A stretch of 64,000 bases of DNA. Source: an uncultured Holdemanella sp. (GTDB taxonomy: Bacteria; Bacillota_I; Bacilli_A; Erysipelotrichales; Erysipelotrichaceae). Below are positions 45,881-55,273 of the stretch, one piece after another. A program made the position numbers and the translations under genes. The notes beneath the pieces are model-generated. The model did not search any database, had not been told where the DNA came from, and worked only from the letters and a program-made list of their open reading frames with translations. Position 1 is the first letter of the stretch. Each line of letters starts with the position of its first letter. The stretch covers positions 1-64,000 of the forward strand of contig NZ_CAKVJB010000012.1 of NCBI RefSeq assembly GCF_934754935.1. Reading direction: 5' to 3'.

Positions 45881-48800
45881 TTATTCTTCTTCTCTTTTCA
45901 TTTTCTTTCCTACTAATGCAATTCCTGCTAAACCTAAGACACCACTTAATGAATATAATCCTAATGCAGTTTCTGTTGCAGTATTTACATTTTCCTTTTC
46001 TTTGATTTCTACATCACCTTCTACATTCTCTAAGTAGACTCTCAAATTATTGTTCGCATTTTCTAGATCCAATTTCGCCAAAGCATAATTTTTACCAGCC
46101 AACTCTAATGCTTTTACATTCTTATTATTCAAAGTTTCAGCCTCTTTAAAAGTTTTTAAAGCATCTTCATAATTTCTATAAGCCTCTTTCATTACGTCAA
46201 TCTTTTCATATAAAGATTCAACTAAACCACTACGCATTTTATAGGATTGAATTGGATGATTTACAGTGAAAGAATCAAATTCTGCTTTCGCATCTTCAAT
46301 TTCTAATTTTAAAGATTCTAATTCTTCAATCTTAGCATTTATCTTCTGAACACTTAGATTATTAAGTGTTATACTCTTACACATTTGAGTAATCATATTA
46401 TTCAAATCCTGTATTCTAGAATTTAAATGCATAATTGTATCACTTGTACTATTCAATCTGTTTTGAACTGATAATGATGCTTGATAATGATCATTTATAT
46501 TATTCATTTCTACTTTTTTAATCTCTTCAGCTTTTTTAGAATCACTTAAATCTTTAGAAATACCATCTAATAACTCACTAGCACAATCCATTTCACGCTC
46601 TTTGGAAGTCACATTTGACTGCTTCTCAAAAACCACTTTTTTAGTATCCTCCAATGCTTTACCCATTTCTTTTAATACACTTTCAGAAACCTTTAAATTA
46701 TTATACGCCTTCTCTTCACCCTTATTTGATTCTTCTAAAATCTCACTTCTCTTATCCAATTCCATCTGAGCATTCTTAACTAAAGTTTCTTTATTATTTA
46801 CATTTGCATTTGCTTCTGCCATCTCTTTTTTAGCGTTCTCGACCTCTTGTCGCGCAACAACCAAGTCTAACGACTCTTTATTCGATTTCAATGCCTTCAA
46901 GTTTTGAATTTCATTAATAATATTAGAAGTTGCTTCTTCTGAACACAAATCATCAAGATTTTTTTGTTTTTCCTTAACAATCCCTTCTAAACGACCCACT
47001 TCATTTTTTGCTGAATTCAATTTATTTTCTGCATCTACTTTATTTTGTTCAGTAACCTTTCGATCATTTGTTTTTTGTGTTAATACAGAATTTTGCTTAT
47101 ACAATTCTCCTTTTAATTGTTCCAAAATCACATTCGCATCTTCATAAGCACCATCTGCATTCATTAATGAATCATAATATGCATTAAATTGGGATTCGAA
47201 CTCTTCAATCGTTAATAAACTATCTAAACTACATTGACTCGAAAATACTTGTCCAGCATGTTTATGATATTCGTTTGAAGTATACCCCTCAATCCAAGCT
47301 GTTCCGGTACCAACATATCTAGACTTTAACATATTTGTATAATGTCCAGTTTGAACCCAAGGAATATCTGGAAGATTACAAGCCTTAACAATTTCATTTG
47401 CCTTATCTACATCAATATAATTTCCTTGATGATCTCTAATATCATTTATATCCCATCCCTTTGCTTGAAGATAATCATAGACAGCCTTCTCTTCGGTATA
47501 CCAACCAACATAAGGATCATCATAACCAACCGCAATATTTTCACCCACATTATACAATTGTGTATGACCATATTTCGTTTTAGCCATTTGATTTACCTGC
47601 ACCTGAGAAATTGCGAACATTTCCGCATTAACTTTTAAAGGATTTAACCCCTTAAAATTATCATCCGATACACGCAACGCATTCCCCGTCTTAACCATAG
47701 AAATTGCCTCTTTAAAGTTTTCTAAACTCGTCGCATCATTTTCAGCACCAACCTCAGTATACTTACCAATCTCTACACTATTTTCTTCCAACACCTTCAA
47801 TGCATTTGTATAACCATAAGCCTCAAAGAACCCCTTAGAACCCAAAGATATTTTTTGACTTACCTGCTCCTTATCTACACGTAATTGATTCACAATCTTC
47901 TGTTGTGCATCGACATCACTTTGAGCCTTATCTACATTCATTTGTTGAGCTTCAACTTCCTTTTTTGCTGCATCCAAAGCAATTTGAGCCTTATTTAAAA
48001 CCTCTTGCATACTGCTTTCTGATTCTATAGCCCTATCCAACTGTTCTTTAGCTGCACTCAATTCCTTTTCCACAATCCCTATAGATTCATTTATACCTAA
48101 CAATTCATTTTCCTTTGCATCAATCAAAGACTTTAAATCACGAATCTCATTCTCTACCTCAACAACACTAGACTCTGCACTCGCAACCGCATCCACCTTA
48201 CTTTGTTGAATCAACTTAGCATTCTGCAACTCATTTTGTGCAAGATCTAAAGTATTCTTTGCCTCAACAGCCTGTTTTTCATACTCTGCCTTTAATTCTG
48301 GATCACTTGCACCATTATAAATTTCCAGCTTTTCATTATAATCCACACTCGCAATATCATACGCATTTTGTGCATGAACCACATCACTCTTAGCATTAGA
48401 TAACTCAACACGCGCACTTTCTAAAGCATTCTGCAGATTCAACACTTTAGTATCTGCTTCTTGTTTTGCATTCAAAAGTTCATTTACTCTATTTGAAGCA
48501 TCTTGATAAGCAAGTGTTGCACTTTCCAATTGAGCTTTTAGTTCATTTACATTCTGTTCGATCTGTTCTTTTGAACTACCATTCAATAAAGATTCATACT
48601 CCTTTTGTTTTTCAATTAATTCATTTTGAGCCTGCTTTAACTCCTCGTTCGCATTCTCTAATCTAGACTCTAAGCCCTTCTTTTTATCATTTGCATCTTT
48701 TAAAGCAACTTGATTCGCCTCTAATTCTTGAATCTGTTTTTCTAAAGCAGAAACAATTGCTTCTTGAGCATCATCCTTTGCACTTAAATAATTTCTTTCA

Positions 48801-49084
48801 GCCAAATCCCTATTTGAAACTGCATACGCATAATCATTCTTATTATACGTTTCAAATTTTTCTTGAGCCTCATCAAATTTCTTTTTAGCCTCATTCACTT
48901 GATCCAAAGTGTTCTTGATTTGTTCCTCCAACAATTCCTTTTGTGTTTTCTCAACTCTTACCACTTCTGTATCGGATAAATTCTTGATTGGCTCTTCTTT
49001 CGCAAATACACTCATTTGACCAGCCTGTGTCAAAACCATACTAGCTGCAGCTAAACTTGTTAATGTCTTATTCCTATTTTTCAT
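45881..49084 (-). CDS. Large coiled-coil surface protein with internal CAP/SCP domain
   Basis: 1067 residues. Signal peptide (1-29, ending VFA). Two long coiled-coils (~40-415 and ~640-1000) flank a CAP-superfamily domain (~440-620) recognisable by KYGHTQLYNVGENIAVGY, HAGQVFSSQ and VGWYTEEKAVYDY. The C-terminus NVNTATET, a hydrophobic helix and KKMKREEE forms a sorting-like signal related to the VNTG tail of the neighbouring surface protein. Predicted stalk-like wall protein displaying a CAP domain. Its promoter is ECF-type (49165-49196), so it is a probable target of the sigma factors encoded upstream. Confidence 0.8.
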   Translation of the reverse strand: MKNRNKTLTSLAAASMVLTQAGQMSVFAKEEPIKNLSDTEVVRVEKTQKELLEEQIKNTLDQVNEAKKKFDEAQEKFETYNKNDYAYAVSNRDLAERNYLSAKDDAQEAIVSALEKQIQELEANQVALKDANDKKKGLESRLENANEELKQAQNELIEKQKEYESLLNGSSKEQIEQNVNELKAQLESATLAYQDASNRVNELLNAKQEADTKVLNLQNALESARVELSNAKSDVVHAQNAYDIASVDYNEKLEIYNGASDPELKAEYEKQAVEAKNTLDLAQNELQNAKLIQQSKVDAVASAESSVVEVENEIRDLKSLIDAKENELLGINESIGIVEKELSAAKEQLDRAIESESSMQEVLNKAQIALDAAKKEVEAQQMNVDKAQSDVDAQQKIVNQLRVDKEQVSQKISLGSKGFFEAYGYTNALKVLEENSVEIGKYTEVGAENDATSLENFKEAISMVKTGNALRVSDDNFKGLNPLKVNAEMFAISQVQVNQMAKTKYGHTQLYNVGENIAVGYDDPYVGWYTEEKAVYDYLQAKGWDINDIRDHQGNYIDVDKANEIVKACNLPDIPWVQTGHYTNMLKSRYVGTGTAWIEGYTSNEYHKHAGQVFSSQCSLDSLLTIEEFESQFNAYYDSLMNADGAYEDANVILEQLKGELYKQNSVLTQKTNDRKVTEQNKVDAENKLNSAKNEVGRLEGIVKEKQKNLDDLCSEEATSNIINEIQNLKALKSNKESLDLVVARQEVENAKKEMAEANANVNNKETLVKNAQMELDKRSEILEESNKGEEKAYNNLKVSESVLKEMGKALEDTKKVVFEKQSNVTSKEREMDCASELLDGISKDLSDSKKAEEIKKVEMNNINDHYQASLSVQNRLNSTSDTIMHLNSRIQDLNNMITQMCKSITLNNLSVQKINAKIEELESLKLEIEDAKAEFDSFTVNHPIQSYKMRSGLVESLYEKIDVMKEAYRNYEDALKTFKEAETLNNKNVKALELAGKNYALAKLDLENANNNLRVYLENVEGDVEIKEKENVNTATETALGLYSLSGVLGLAGIALVGKKMKREEE

Positions 49085-49164
49085 TTCATTACCTTCTTTC
49101 TTTCTAAAACAGTCTCAACTAAATAACTATATATTTCTAACTCATATCTCTGTCCTCCTCACTA

Positions 49165-49196
49165 TATAAGACGAAACAACTCCATGATTGGTTATA
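49165..49196 (-). promoter_or_regulatory. ECF-type promoter P1 (CAP surface protein)
   Basis: Minus strand ATATAACC, 16 nt, CGTCTTATATAGTG: AACC at 49193-49190 and CGTC at 49173-49170. An A/T tract AAATTTAAATTTTA lies directly upstream. ECF sigma promoters typically have an AAC -35 core and a CGTC -10 core. One of five matching sites in this block. Confidence 0.8.
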
Positions 49197-49211
49197 TAAA
49201 ATTTAAATTTT

Positions 49212-50297
49212 TTAATACATATGATAAAGACTATCCACAAAGTTATATAAATCCATACAAACAGATTTCAAATTCTCAGGATCATTCACATACATAGCGC
49301 CAGCTTGCGCAAAATATTCTGCTGAATCCGTAGCTCCATATGCCCCTACACAATCCGGATAATTTTGATATAAACTCTGTAATTGTGCGCTATTTGAAAT
49401 ACCATAATCTCCATATCCAGATCCACTCGCAAAATCAAAAATATGACTTAATTCGTGACTCACTGTATTTTGTTGATCATGCTCATCATCTACATCAATT
49501 TGTAAAGTAATCGAAAAATCTTCCTCTGATGCATATGCGCATGTAGTTCCTAGTCCATCATCTCTTACATCCACTCCATCAGCTATTGCGATATCCATAA
49601 AATTCTTCGGCTCGCAAATATGGATCATACGACAATTACTTAATAAAAAATCAGGTTGTGATTTTACAAATAAATCCATATACTTTTGTACATCCCCAAT
49701 TTTTAAAGAATTACCAGGAATCACATGAATTGTTGGTAAACCATCCAAAGTGATATATTCATCCTCAATAATCTGGTTATAAGCCTCTTCTTGAAGTCTT
49801 AACATTTCATTATATTCATTCTCAGCAACCTTATAAGCTGAATACGTAGGATATAACACAAAAACCAAAGTCATTGAAATCAAACTAATCAAGCCTAACT
49901 TTAAACGATGATTTGTCTTTGGCTTATTTTCATTCACATAAGTTCTACATTCTAATATTTGTTTATAAGAAAACTCATTAAAATGCATCTCATACGCAAT
50001 ACGCTTACCCTCTTTGTCCAAACCATCAATTCGATTTAACTCATCCTGACTTAAAGTGCTACGAATAAATTCAAATCTATATTGATCAGGATCTACTTCC
50101 TTGCTATAAAGAAGAACTACAATAAGCAACATACTCAATACTGCAACAGTTAAACAAAGCTTCAAATCAAAATGATTAATAAGCGATTGATCCATAATGG
50201 TAATTTCCTTATTACCTAACAAATCTCGATACCAATACATCAATCCAAATACAACAGAAAACACTAAACCCGAAAACATAACTTTACTTCTATTCAT
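49212..50297 (-). CDS. Membrane zincin-like metalloprotease, paralogue A
   Basis: 361 residues. Helices at ~6-24, ~42-64 and ~134-155; the ~70 residues between helices 2 and 3 are cytoplasmic and charged. The extracytoplasmic C-terminal domain (~165-361) holds TVSHELSHIFDFA (HExxH at ~281) and a downstream Glu in AEYFAQAGAMYVNDPENL (~327). This pattern recalls gluzincins of the anthrax-lethal-factor C-terminal/Pro-Pro endopeptidase kind; family membership is inferred. A close paralogue lies at 59474. It has its own ECF-type promoter (50330-50360). Could process surface proteins or the tethered sigma factors. Confidence 0.75.
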   Translation of the reverse strand: MNRSKVMFSGLVFSVVFGLMYWYRDLLGNKEITIMDQSLINHFDLKLCLTVAVLSMLLIVVLLYSKEVDPDQYRFEFIRSTLSQDELNRIDGLDKEGKRIAYEMHFNEFSYKQILECRTYVNENKPKTNHRLKLGLISLISMTLVFVLYPTYSAYKVAENEYNEMLRLQEEAYNQIIEDEYITLDGLPTIHVIPGNSLKIGDVQKYMDLFVKSQPDFLLSNCRMIHICEPKNFMDIAIADGVDVRDDGLGTTCAYASEEDFSITLQIDVDDEHDQQNTVSHELSHIFDFASGSGYGDYGISNSAQLQSLYQNYPDCVGAYGATDSAEYFAQAGAMYVNDPENLKSVCMDLYNFVDSLYHMY

Positions 50298-50329
50298 ATA
50301 AAATTTCTCCTTCTGTTTTGCCTTACATT

Positions 50330-50360
50330 ATTAAGACGAAGTAAAAGTAAGAATGGTTAT
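50330..50360 (-). promoter_or_regulatory. ECF-type promoter P2 (zincin paralogue A)
   Basis: Minus strand ATAACC (AACC at 50358-50355), 16 nt, CGTCTTAATA (CGTC at 50338-50335), about 40 nt before the start codon. A/T-rich upstream. Confidence 0.78.
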
Positions 50361-50426
50361 TAAAATGATTAATAAATTTTATTTTTTTCGTCTAATACAA
50401 ATAGAATGAGTGTTTTCATTAGAAAC

Positions 50427-50453
50427 AAAAAAAACAGATACATTTCTGTATCT
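50427..50453 (-). terminator. Terminator of the sigma-factor operon
   Basis: AGATACA (50436-50442) pairs with TGTATCT (50447-50453), loop of four, then G and eight T residues on the minus strand. It coincides with the stop codon of the 506-residue sigma gene. Confidence 0.88.
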
Positions 50454-51972
50454 ATTCAACAAAGTCTATAAAATCCATTTTTAAATAACTACCATAGTAA
50501 TATTGTCCACCATCAATCGGATCATTTAACTCTAAATGTGTTATGTATCCATCACGAATTTCAACCATATTGCTTGAATCTGATTTTTGTTCTGTAATTA
50601 TTTCATTTGAATTGTCTGTTTTCCATAATGCGAGATTATACTTTATTCTCTTTATATCTCCATCTCTTTCAAAGTTAGCTTCATTTATATTTTCTTTATC
50701 TAAAACTCGTACTTTATCTACAGCTCTAATCCGTAAATTTTCATCTCCATTAAACAATATACCACATGCTTTCAAAAGCGCTATATCATAACTGTCAGGT
50801 TGCATTGTTAATAGCTCTTTATATATAGATTTTGAAGAAAGTATATAACAATCCACAAGATCATTTCCATTGGTTGATGGTGTTAAATATTCTCCAAATT
50901 GACTTCCATCTATTGAATTTAAATCAACAGGTGTAGTCGTTATATACTTTTGGCATTGATTATCTTTATAATGGAAAACATAATAATAACCAACTTCTTC
51001 AGGAATTGTAGTTGTAGCAACCGCATAATACTCATCTATATCATCTGTATTTTTGATATAAACATCAAAATCAATATCACCATTTTGTGTGTGCTGCACT
51101 CCTTTTATATGAAACGATTCAAGAGTGTCCAACTTTTCTGTAGCCTTTACAATTGTATTATAGTTGCTATCACTTAACGCACCCAAAATAAATGACATTA
51201 GAGTCATTGAAAGAACAACAATCAAAGCTTTAGAAATCGCTGTTTTTCGAAGCCACCAACCAAGGATACCAGACATATTGTCGTATATTCCTACTTGTTG
51301 AGGTATACAACTTATTGCTTCAACAATAGTATCCACAGACACATGACATGAAATCATTTTTGACATTTGATCATTTAAAAACCAACTTAAAAATGCCATA
51401 GATTTAACATTTGCATCGCTTAAAGTATTCATTATTTTCTTTCTGGCATAAGCCAAATTATCTTTTACAGCATTCTCACTTACACCAACAATATCAGCAA
51501 TTTCAAAAATACTCATATTTTCAAAATAATACATCATTAACATCAAACGTTGTTTTTCCGTTAAGAGATTTAAAACGCTTTGTGTAGTATCTTGAATCTT
51601 TTGAACATTCATAAATGATTCAAACTTAAACGGCATTTTATCATTTCGAACATTGGCATCAAATTCAATTCGATCTTCTTCATCTACATAAAAGCTAGAA
51701 TTTAAAGATGAACTCTTTTCATATTCAATTTGATTCAACAATTGTTCTGAAACTATTCGACCAAACCAATGTTCAAATATTCCATCATCCATCAATTGAT
51801 TTAAATTTTGAAAAGCCAATATATAAGATTGTAAAACTATATCTTTAGCTAACGCTTCATCATTAACAACCTTATACGCAAAATAAATTGCCTTACGCTG
51901 TGTTTTTTGAACAATCTCACTAATGGCTTGAACATCCTTTTTTCTTGCTCTATTAATTAAATCCTTTTCCAT
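50452..51972 (-). CDS. Membrane-tethered ECF-type sigma factor, divergent paralogue
   Basis: 506 residues. Sigma region 2 spans ~10-80 (KDIVLQSYILAFQNLNQL), region 4 ~130-185 (LTEKQRLMLMMYYFENMS, VSENAVKDNLAYARKKI). The shared motif MAFLSWFLNDQM (~195) follows, then one hydrophobic helix (~246-266) and a ~240-residue C-terminal domain predicted outside the cell. That domain shows VKATEKLDTLESFHI and KNTDDIDEYYAV, related to the other two tethered factors. Ninety-two bases downstream of the 534-residue factor, probably co-transcribed. GAGGAG before the ATG. Confidence 0.82.
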   Translation of the reverse strand: MEKDLINRARKKDVQAISEIVQKTQRKAIYFAYKVVNDEALAKDIVLQSYILAFQNLNQLMDDGIFEHWFGRIVSEQLLNQIEYEKSSSLNSSFYVDEEDRIEFDANVRNDKMPFKFESFMNVQKIQDTTQSVLNLLTEKQRLMLMMYYFENMSIFEIADIVGVSENAVKDNLAYARKKIMNTLSDANVKSMAFLSWFLNDQMSKMISCHVSVDTIVEAISCIPQQVGIYDNMSGILGWWLRKTAISKALIVVLSMTLMSFILGALSDSNYNTIVKATEKLDTLESFHIKGVQHTQNGDIDFDVYIKNTDDIDEYYAVATTTIPEEVGYYYVFHYKDNQCQKYITTTPVDLNSIDGSQFGEYLTPSTNGNDLVDCYILSSKSIYKELLTMQPDSYDIALLKACGILFNGDENLRIRAVDKVRVLDKENINEANFERDGDIKRIKYNLALWKTDNSNEIITEQKSDSSNMVEIRDGYITHLELNDPIDGGQYYYGSYLKMDFIDFVE

Positions 51973-52063
51973 ATTTCTCCTCTAACACCTTGTATCCCTA
52001 CTTCTTTTATTTATGAAAATAAAGATGCAATCTTCTGATCACATCTTCAATCAAAACCAGTCC

Positions 52064-53668
52064 CTATTTCTTTTGCATATTAGCTATAGTTATTTCATTT
52101 TTATACTCAAAATCTATATGACTATGATTTGTATATTTTTTTAAATATCCATCCTTATCGATAGTAACAGTAAGATTGTAAGTAATATCTTTATGTTCTT
52201 GAATATTGCCTTCATCATCAATTGATAAATCATAAGTTTGATACGAGAATGTTTTTTCTCCATCTTTTTCTGTTACTTTTGCATTGTTTAAACATTCGCG
52301 AGCTATCTCTCGATATTTCTTCTTCAAGTTTGTTTGTATATTATCTTTGCCATATAAGCTTTTGTAATGTATATTATATAAGCTCAAGTAGTTTTCATTA
52401 TAAGTATCATATTTAACTATAGTTTCAGATTTTAATTTCCATAAGCCTACAGAAGGAGCATCACTAGATGGCATTCCATCCTCACCAATCACCGGTTCCT
52501 TATAGTCTGAAATTAAATTTGGATCCAATTCATCAAAACTATTCGCATCTGAATAACATGATGCCATTTTTTTACCATCAAATTTCTCAAACAAGTTTTG
52601 TTTAACACCTGCTTCAGGATTTGCATAATAAATTACACTATAAACATCCGGTGAATCTGTATTCTCTACATACAAACGATCATTTAATTCATAATTACCT
52701 ACATATTCATCATTTTCAACAGTAGGACCCATAGTATATTCGTAAATTTCATAAGAATGTAAATCATCAAGTTTTTCTATAGCTCTCTCTACCTGTTTAT
52801 AGTTACTATTATAGTCAACTGCTGCATATCCAACTGCACCAGTTACAGCTACTGTTCCAGCACATACACCTGCCTTTACACTCGCCGTTTTACTTGCCCA
52901 CCATTTCGCAAGTCCTGATTTAGATGCACCTGTTTTAGTAGCAGCTGCTCCAGCCGTTGTAGCTGCTGCACTCGTTCCAACCGTTTTGATAATAATATCC
53001 TTTGAAACATGTGATACAGCTGTCTTTGCCATTTGATCATGCAACATCCATGTTAAGAATGGCATTGGCGCAACACCATAGAAAGATACACCCTTTTCTC
53101 TCATTGATTCGATGATAGTCTTGATTTTCTTTCTTCCATATGCTAGATATCCCTTTACAGTATTTCCACTTACACCATACACATCCGCTATTTCAGAAAC
53201 ACTCATATCTTCAAAGTAATACATCATCAATGCAAGTCTTTGATTTTCAGGAAGTTCATTTAATACTCCCTGTACACCTTCTTGAAGCTCTTTATAATTC
53301 ATACTCGCTTCTGGTTCAAAAGAAGCCTTATCATTTTTTATATTGGCCTCAAATTCAAGTCTATCCTCTTCATCATCTAGAGAACTAAACTCGACTGGTT
53401 TATTCTTACCAATTTTTGATTTTGTATAATCCAATGCCTTATGCGAAACAATCTGATTGAACCAACTCTCAAACTTAGAATCATCCGTCAATTGATCCAG
53501 CTTCTGGAATGCTTGAATATAAGCTTCCTGTACAATATCTTTAGCCGTAGCCTCATTATTGACTACTTTATACGCAATAAAATATGCCTTTCTTTCAGTT
53601 AATTGAATAATCTCAGCTATCGCTTCATTATCCTTTTTTCTTGCTCTTACAATTAAACCCTTTTCCAT
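52064..53668 (-). CDS. Membrane-tethered ECF-type sigma factor, copy 1
   Basis: 534 residues. Region 2 (~10-80, ATAKDIVQEAYIQAFQKLDQ, FESWFNQIVSHKALDYTKS), region 4 (~133-185, LPENQRLALMMYYFEDMSV, VSGNTVKGYLAYGRKKI), the motif MPFLTWMLHDQM (~202-213), and an Ala/Thr/Lys-rich linker. A transmembrane helix spans ~264-284 and the ~245-residue extracytoplasmic domain is unique in this paralogue after ~residue 305. Ten bases downstream of the coiled-coil gene and in the operon started by ECF promoter P3, so it is probably autoregulated. The first 290 residues are nearly identical to the factor at 56532. No separate anti-sigma gene is seen; the fused outer domain may take that role. Confidence 0.85.
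   Translation of the reverse strand: MEKGLIVRARKKDNEAIAEIIQLTERKAYFIAYKVVNNEATAKDIVQEAYIQAFQKLDQLTDDSKFESWFNQIVSHKALDYTKSKIGKNKPVEFSSLDDEEDRLEFEANIKNDKASFEPEASMNYKELQEGVQGVLNELPENQRLALMMYYFEDMSVSEIADVYGVSGNTVKGYLAYGRKKIKTIIESMREKGVSFYGVAPMPFLTWMLHDQMAKTAVSHVSKDIIIKTVGTSAAATTAGAAATKTGASKSGLAKWWASKTASVKAGVCAGTVAVTGAVGYAAVDYNSNYKQVERAIEKLDDLHSYEIYEYTMGPTVENDEYVGNYELNDRLYVENTDSPDVYSVIYYANPEAGVKQNLFEKFDGKKMASCYSDANSFDELDPNLISDYKEPVIGEDGMPSSDAPSVGLWKLKSETIVKYDTYNENYLSLYNIHYKSLYGKDNIQTNLKKKYREIARECLNNAKVTEKDGEKTFSYQTYDLSIDDEGNIQEHKDITYNLTVTIDKDGYLKKYTNHSHIDFEYKNEITIANMQKK
52799..53668 (-). repeat. 870-bp direct repeat, copy 1 (sigma plus membrane helix)
   Basis: Encodes residues 1-290 of the 534-residue sigma factor and matches 57198-58067 with only a handful of amino acid changes and scattered silent changes. 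Similarity stops abruptly after the membrane helix. Consistent with recent duplication or gene conversion. Confidence 0.9.
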
Positions 53669-53678
53669 ACTTTAATCC

Positions 53679-54656
53679 CTATGCTACATAGAATCTATTT
53701 AAAATAAATAAGATACATTTTAAACATTTTGTCATTACTTCATCGTTATAAATTGGGTATGAACTACGTAATTGTTCTTTTGGTAATACAGCAGTCTTAT
53801 AAAGCATCATTAAGAATGTAAAACAGTTTGTCTTAATATATTCATCACATGCTGCACATTTATAACTTACATTATCTGCTGGTACAGTAATAATCTGATT
53901 TGAAATAATATAATTAATTTTCGCAGTTAATTTATCAACTGTAGTCACTTTATTTTGTACTACTGCAGAGATATTTACATTATTTTTTGCCAAAATCTTA
54001 TTTGTAAATAAATCCAAGAAATTTCCTAACTTAGTAAATGTTTCATTAAAAGAATATTCTGCACTTCTTTCTAATCCATCCACAAAATAATATAGTTCTT
54101 CATCATATTTCTTCAAGCCACTAAATGTATTACTATAATGAACACCAGTATTGTCATTAGACTTTGCAACTTTAACAGCCTCTTCAAAAATAGATTCTGG
54201 TTGTTTTGGAATTTCAGACAATTCTGTTTTGGTTGGTGCTTTCTCTTCAACAACCTCTTCTGGAATATCTTCTACTACTGGTTCAATCATTGGTTCAGGA
54301 GTACTTTTCTTTTCAGATACAGCCTCTTCTTTATTACTTACATATCCTATATCAGATACACCTGCAATTTTATCATCCAAAGAATCCAATTCTTTTAGGA
54401 TGCTGTTATAGTGCTCATCTTCTTTTAAAATCTTTTCTTCAAGAATTCTTTTCTCGTTCTTTAAATTGCTTAATGTTGCTTTTGATTTATCCTTCTCTGA
54501 CAACAATTCTTTTCTTTTATCCATCAATCCTTGTAATTCAGAATTCAATAAATTCTTTTTAATTTCTTCCATTTCTGCAAGCTGCTTTTTCATTTCCTCT
54601 TGCAATTTCAAATTTTCCTCAATCTTACGATTTAACTCATCCATATTTAAACTCAT
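53679..54656 (-). CDS. Coiled-coil protein with C-terminal Cys pairs
   Basis: 325 residues, no signal or membrane helix. Residues 1-105 form a Lys/Glu-rich coiled-coil, followed by an acidic Pro/Glu linker (~110-160). A helical domain (~165-325) ends with YKCAACDEYIKTNCF and MTKCLKC, suggesting a zinc site of two Cys pairs. Not recognised. Placed between the ECF-controlled 157-residue gene and a tethered sigma gene, ten bases before the latter, so likely part of the signalling unit (cytoplasmic partner or scaffold). GGAGGAG precedes the ATG. Confidence 0.65.
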   Translation of the reverse strand: MSLNMDELNRKIEENLKLQEEMKKQLAEMEEIKKNLLNSELQGLMDKRKELLSEKDKSKATLSNLKNEKRILEEKILKEDEHYNSILKELDSLDDKIAGVSDIGYVSNKEEAVSEKKSTPEPMIEPVVEDIPEEVVEEKAPTKTELSEIPKQPESIFEEAVKVAKSNDNTGVHYSNTFSGLKKYDEELYYFVDGLERSAEYSFNETFTKLGNFLDLFTNKILAKNNVNISAVVQNKVTTVDKLTAKINYIISNQIITVPADNVSYKCAACDEYIKTNCFTFLMMLYKTAVLPKEQLRSSYPIYNDEVMTKCLKCILFILNRFYVA

Positions 54657-54706
54657 TTTTTTTCTCCTCCTATAACATTAAGTTTTTAATGATTTTCAAT
54701 ATATTT

Positions 54707-55180
54707 TTAAATCAAATAATCATCATCGAATAGATTATTATTTTTTTTGATTTCTTTTTCTTGTTTATGAACAGATGCATGTACTTTTACTTGTTCTTCA
54801 ACAGCTTGTTCATAATCTCTTTGATCATAGTTGTTACAATCATATTTAGAAGAACTATTACTCCATTCACTCATATCATCTGAAATATGACTTGTAGAAA
54901 ACGCATTATAGATAGAACAAATCACAGTTCCTCCAACCATTATCACCATAAGCACTGGAAATACTTGAAACATGGTATCAACCGTTTTTTTTGTCCTTTG
55001 CATATCTTCTGAAGCTTCTGTTCTTTCCTGAAGATGTTTTTCTTGAGCCGCCAAAAGTTCTTCTTGTGTCATTTCCGAAGTATCAACACCATCATATTCA
55101 TATGCAAGCACAGGTGAAACAGATCCTAACATCAACATAAATGCTGTAGCCATTCCTAATACTAATTTTTTCATTCTCAT
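54707..55180 (-). CDS. Small membrane protein under ECF promoter P3
   Basis: 157 residues. A cleavable-type signal (1-26, ending VLA) is followed by a short helical outside segment (~30-68), a second hydrophobic helix (~71-93, VFPVLMVIMVGGTVICSIY) and a charged cytoplasmic-like tail (~95-157) ending in acidic residues. Not recognised. First gene of the operon running into the coiled-coil protein and sigma copy 1; the leader is ~30 nt. AGGAGG precedes the ATG. Confidence 0.65.
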   Translation of the reverse strand: MRMKKLVLGMATAFMLMLGSVSPVLAYEYDGVDTSEMTQEELLAAQEKHLQERTEASEDMQRTKKTVDTMFQVFPVLMVIMVGGTVICSIYNAFSTSHISDDMSEWSNSSSKYDCNNYDQRDYEQAVEEQVKVHASVHKQEKEIKKNNNLFDDDYLI

Positions 55181-55205
55181 ATCCTCCTAATTTACCTTTT
55201 CACTA

Positions 55206-55237
55206 TATAAGACGAAACAATCTTTCAAATGGTTATA
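55206..55237 (-). promoter_or_regulatory. ECF-type promoter P3 (operon with sigma copy 1)
   Basis: Minus strand TATAACC (AACC at 55234-55231), 16 nt, CGTCTTATATAGTG (CGTC at 55214-55211), with AAAAATTTAAATTTAG immediately upstream. Drives the 157-residue gene, the coiled-coil gene and, through close spacing, a tethered sigma gene. Confidence 0.82.
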
Positions 55238-55273
55238 CTAAATTTAAATTTTTTTAATTTTTTTTGAAAATGA

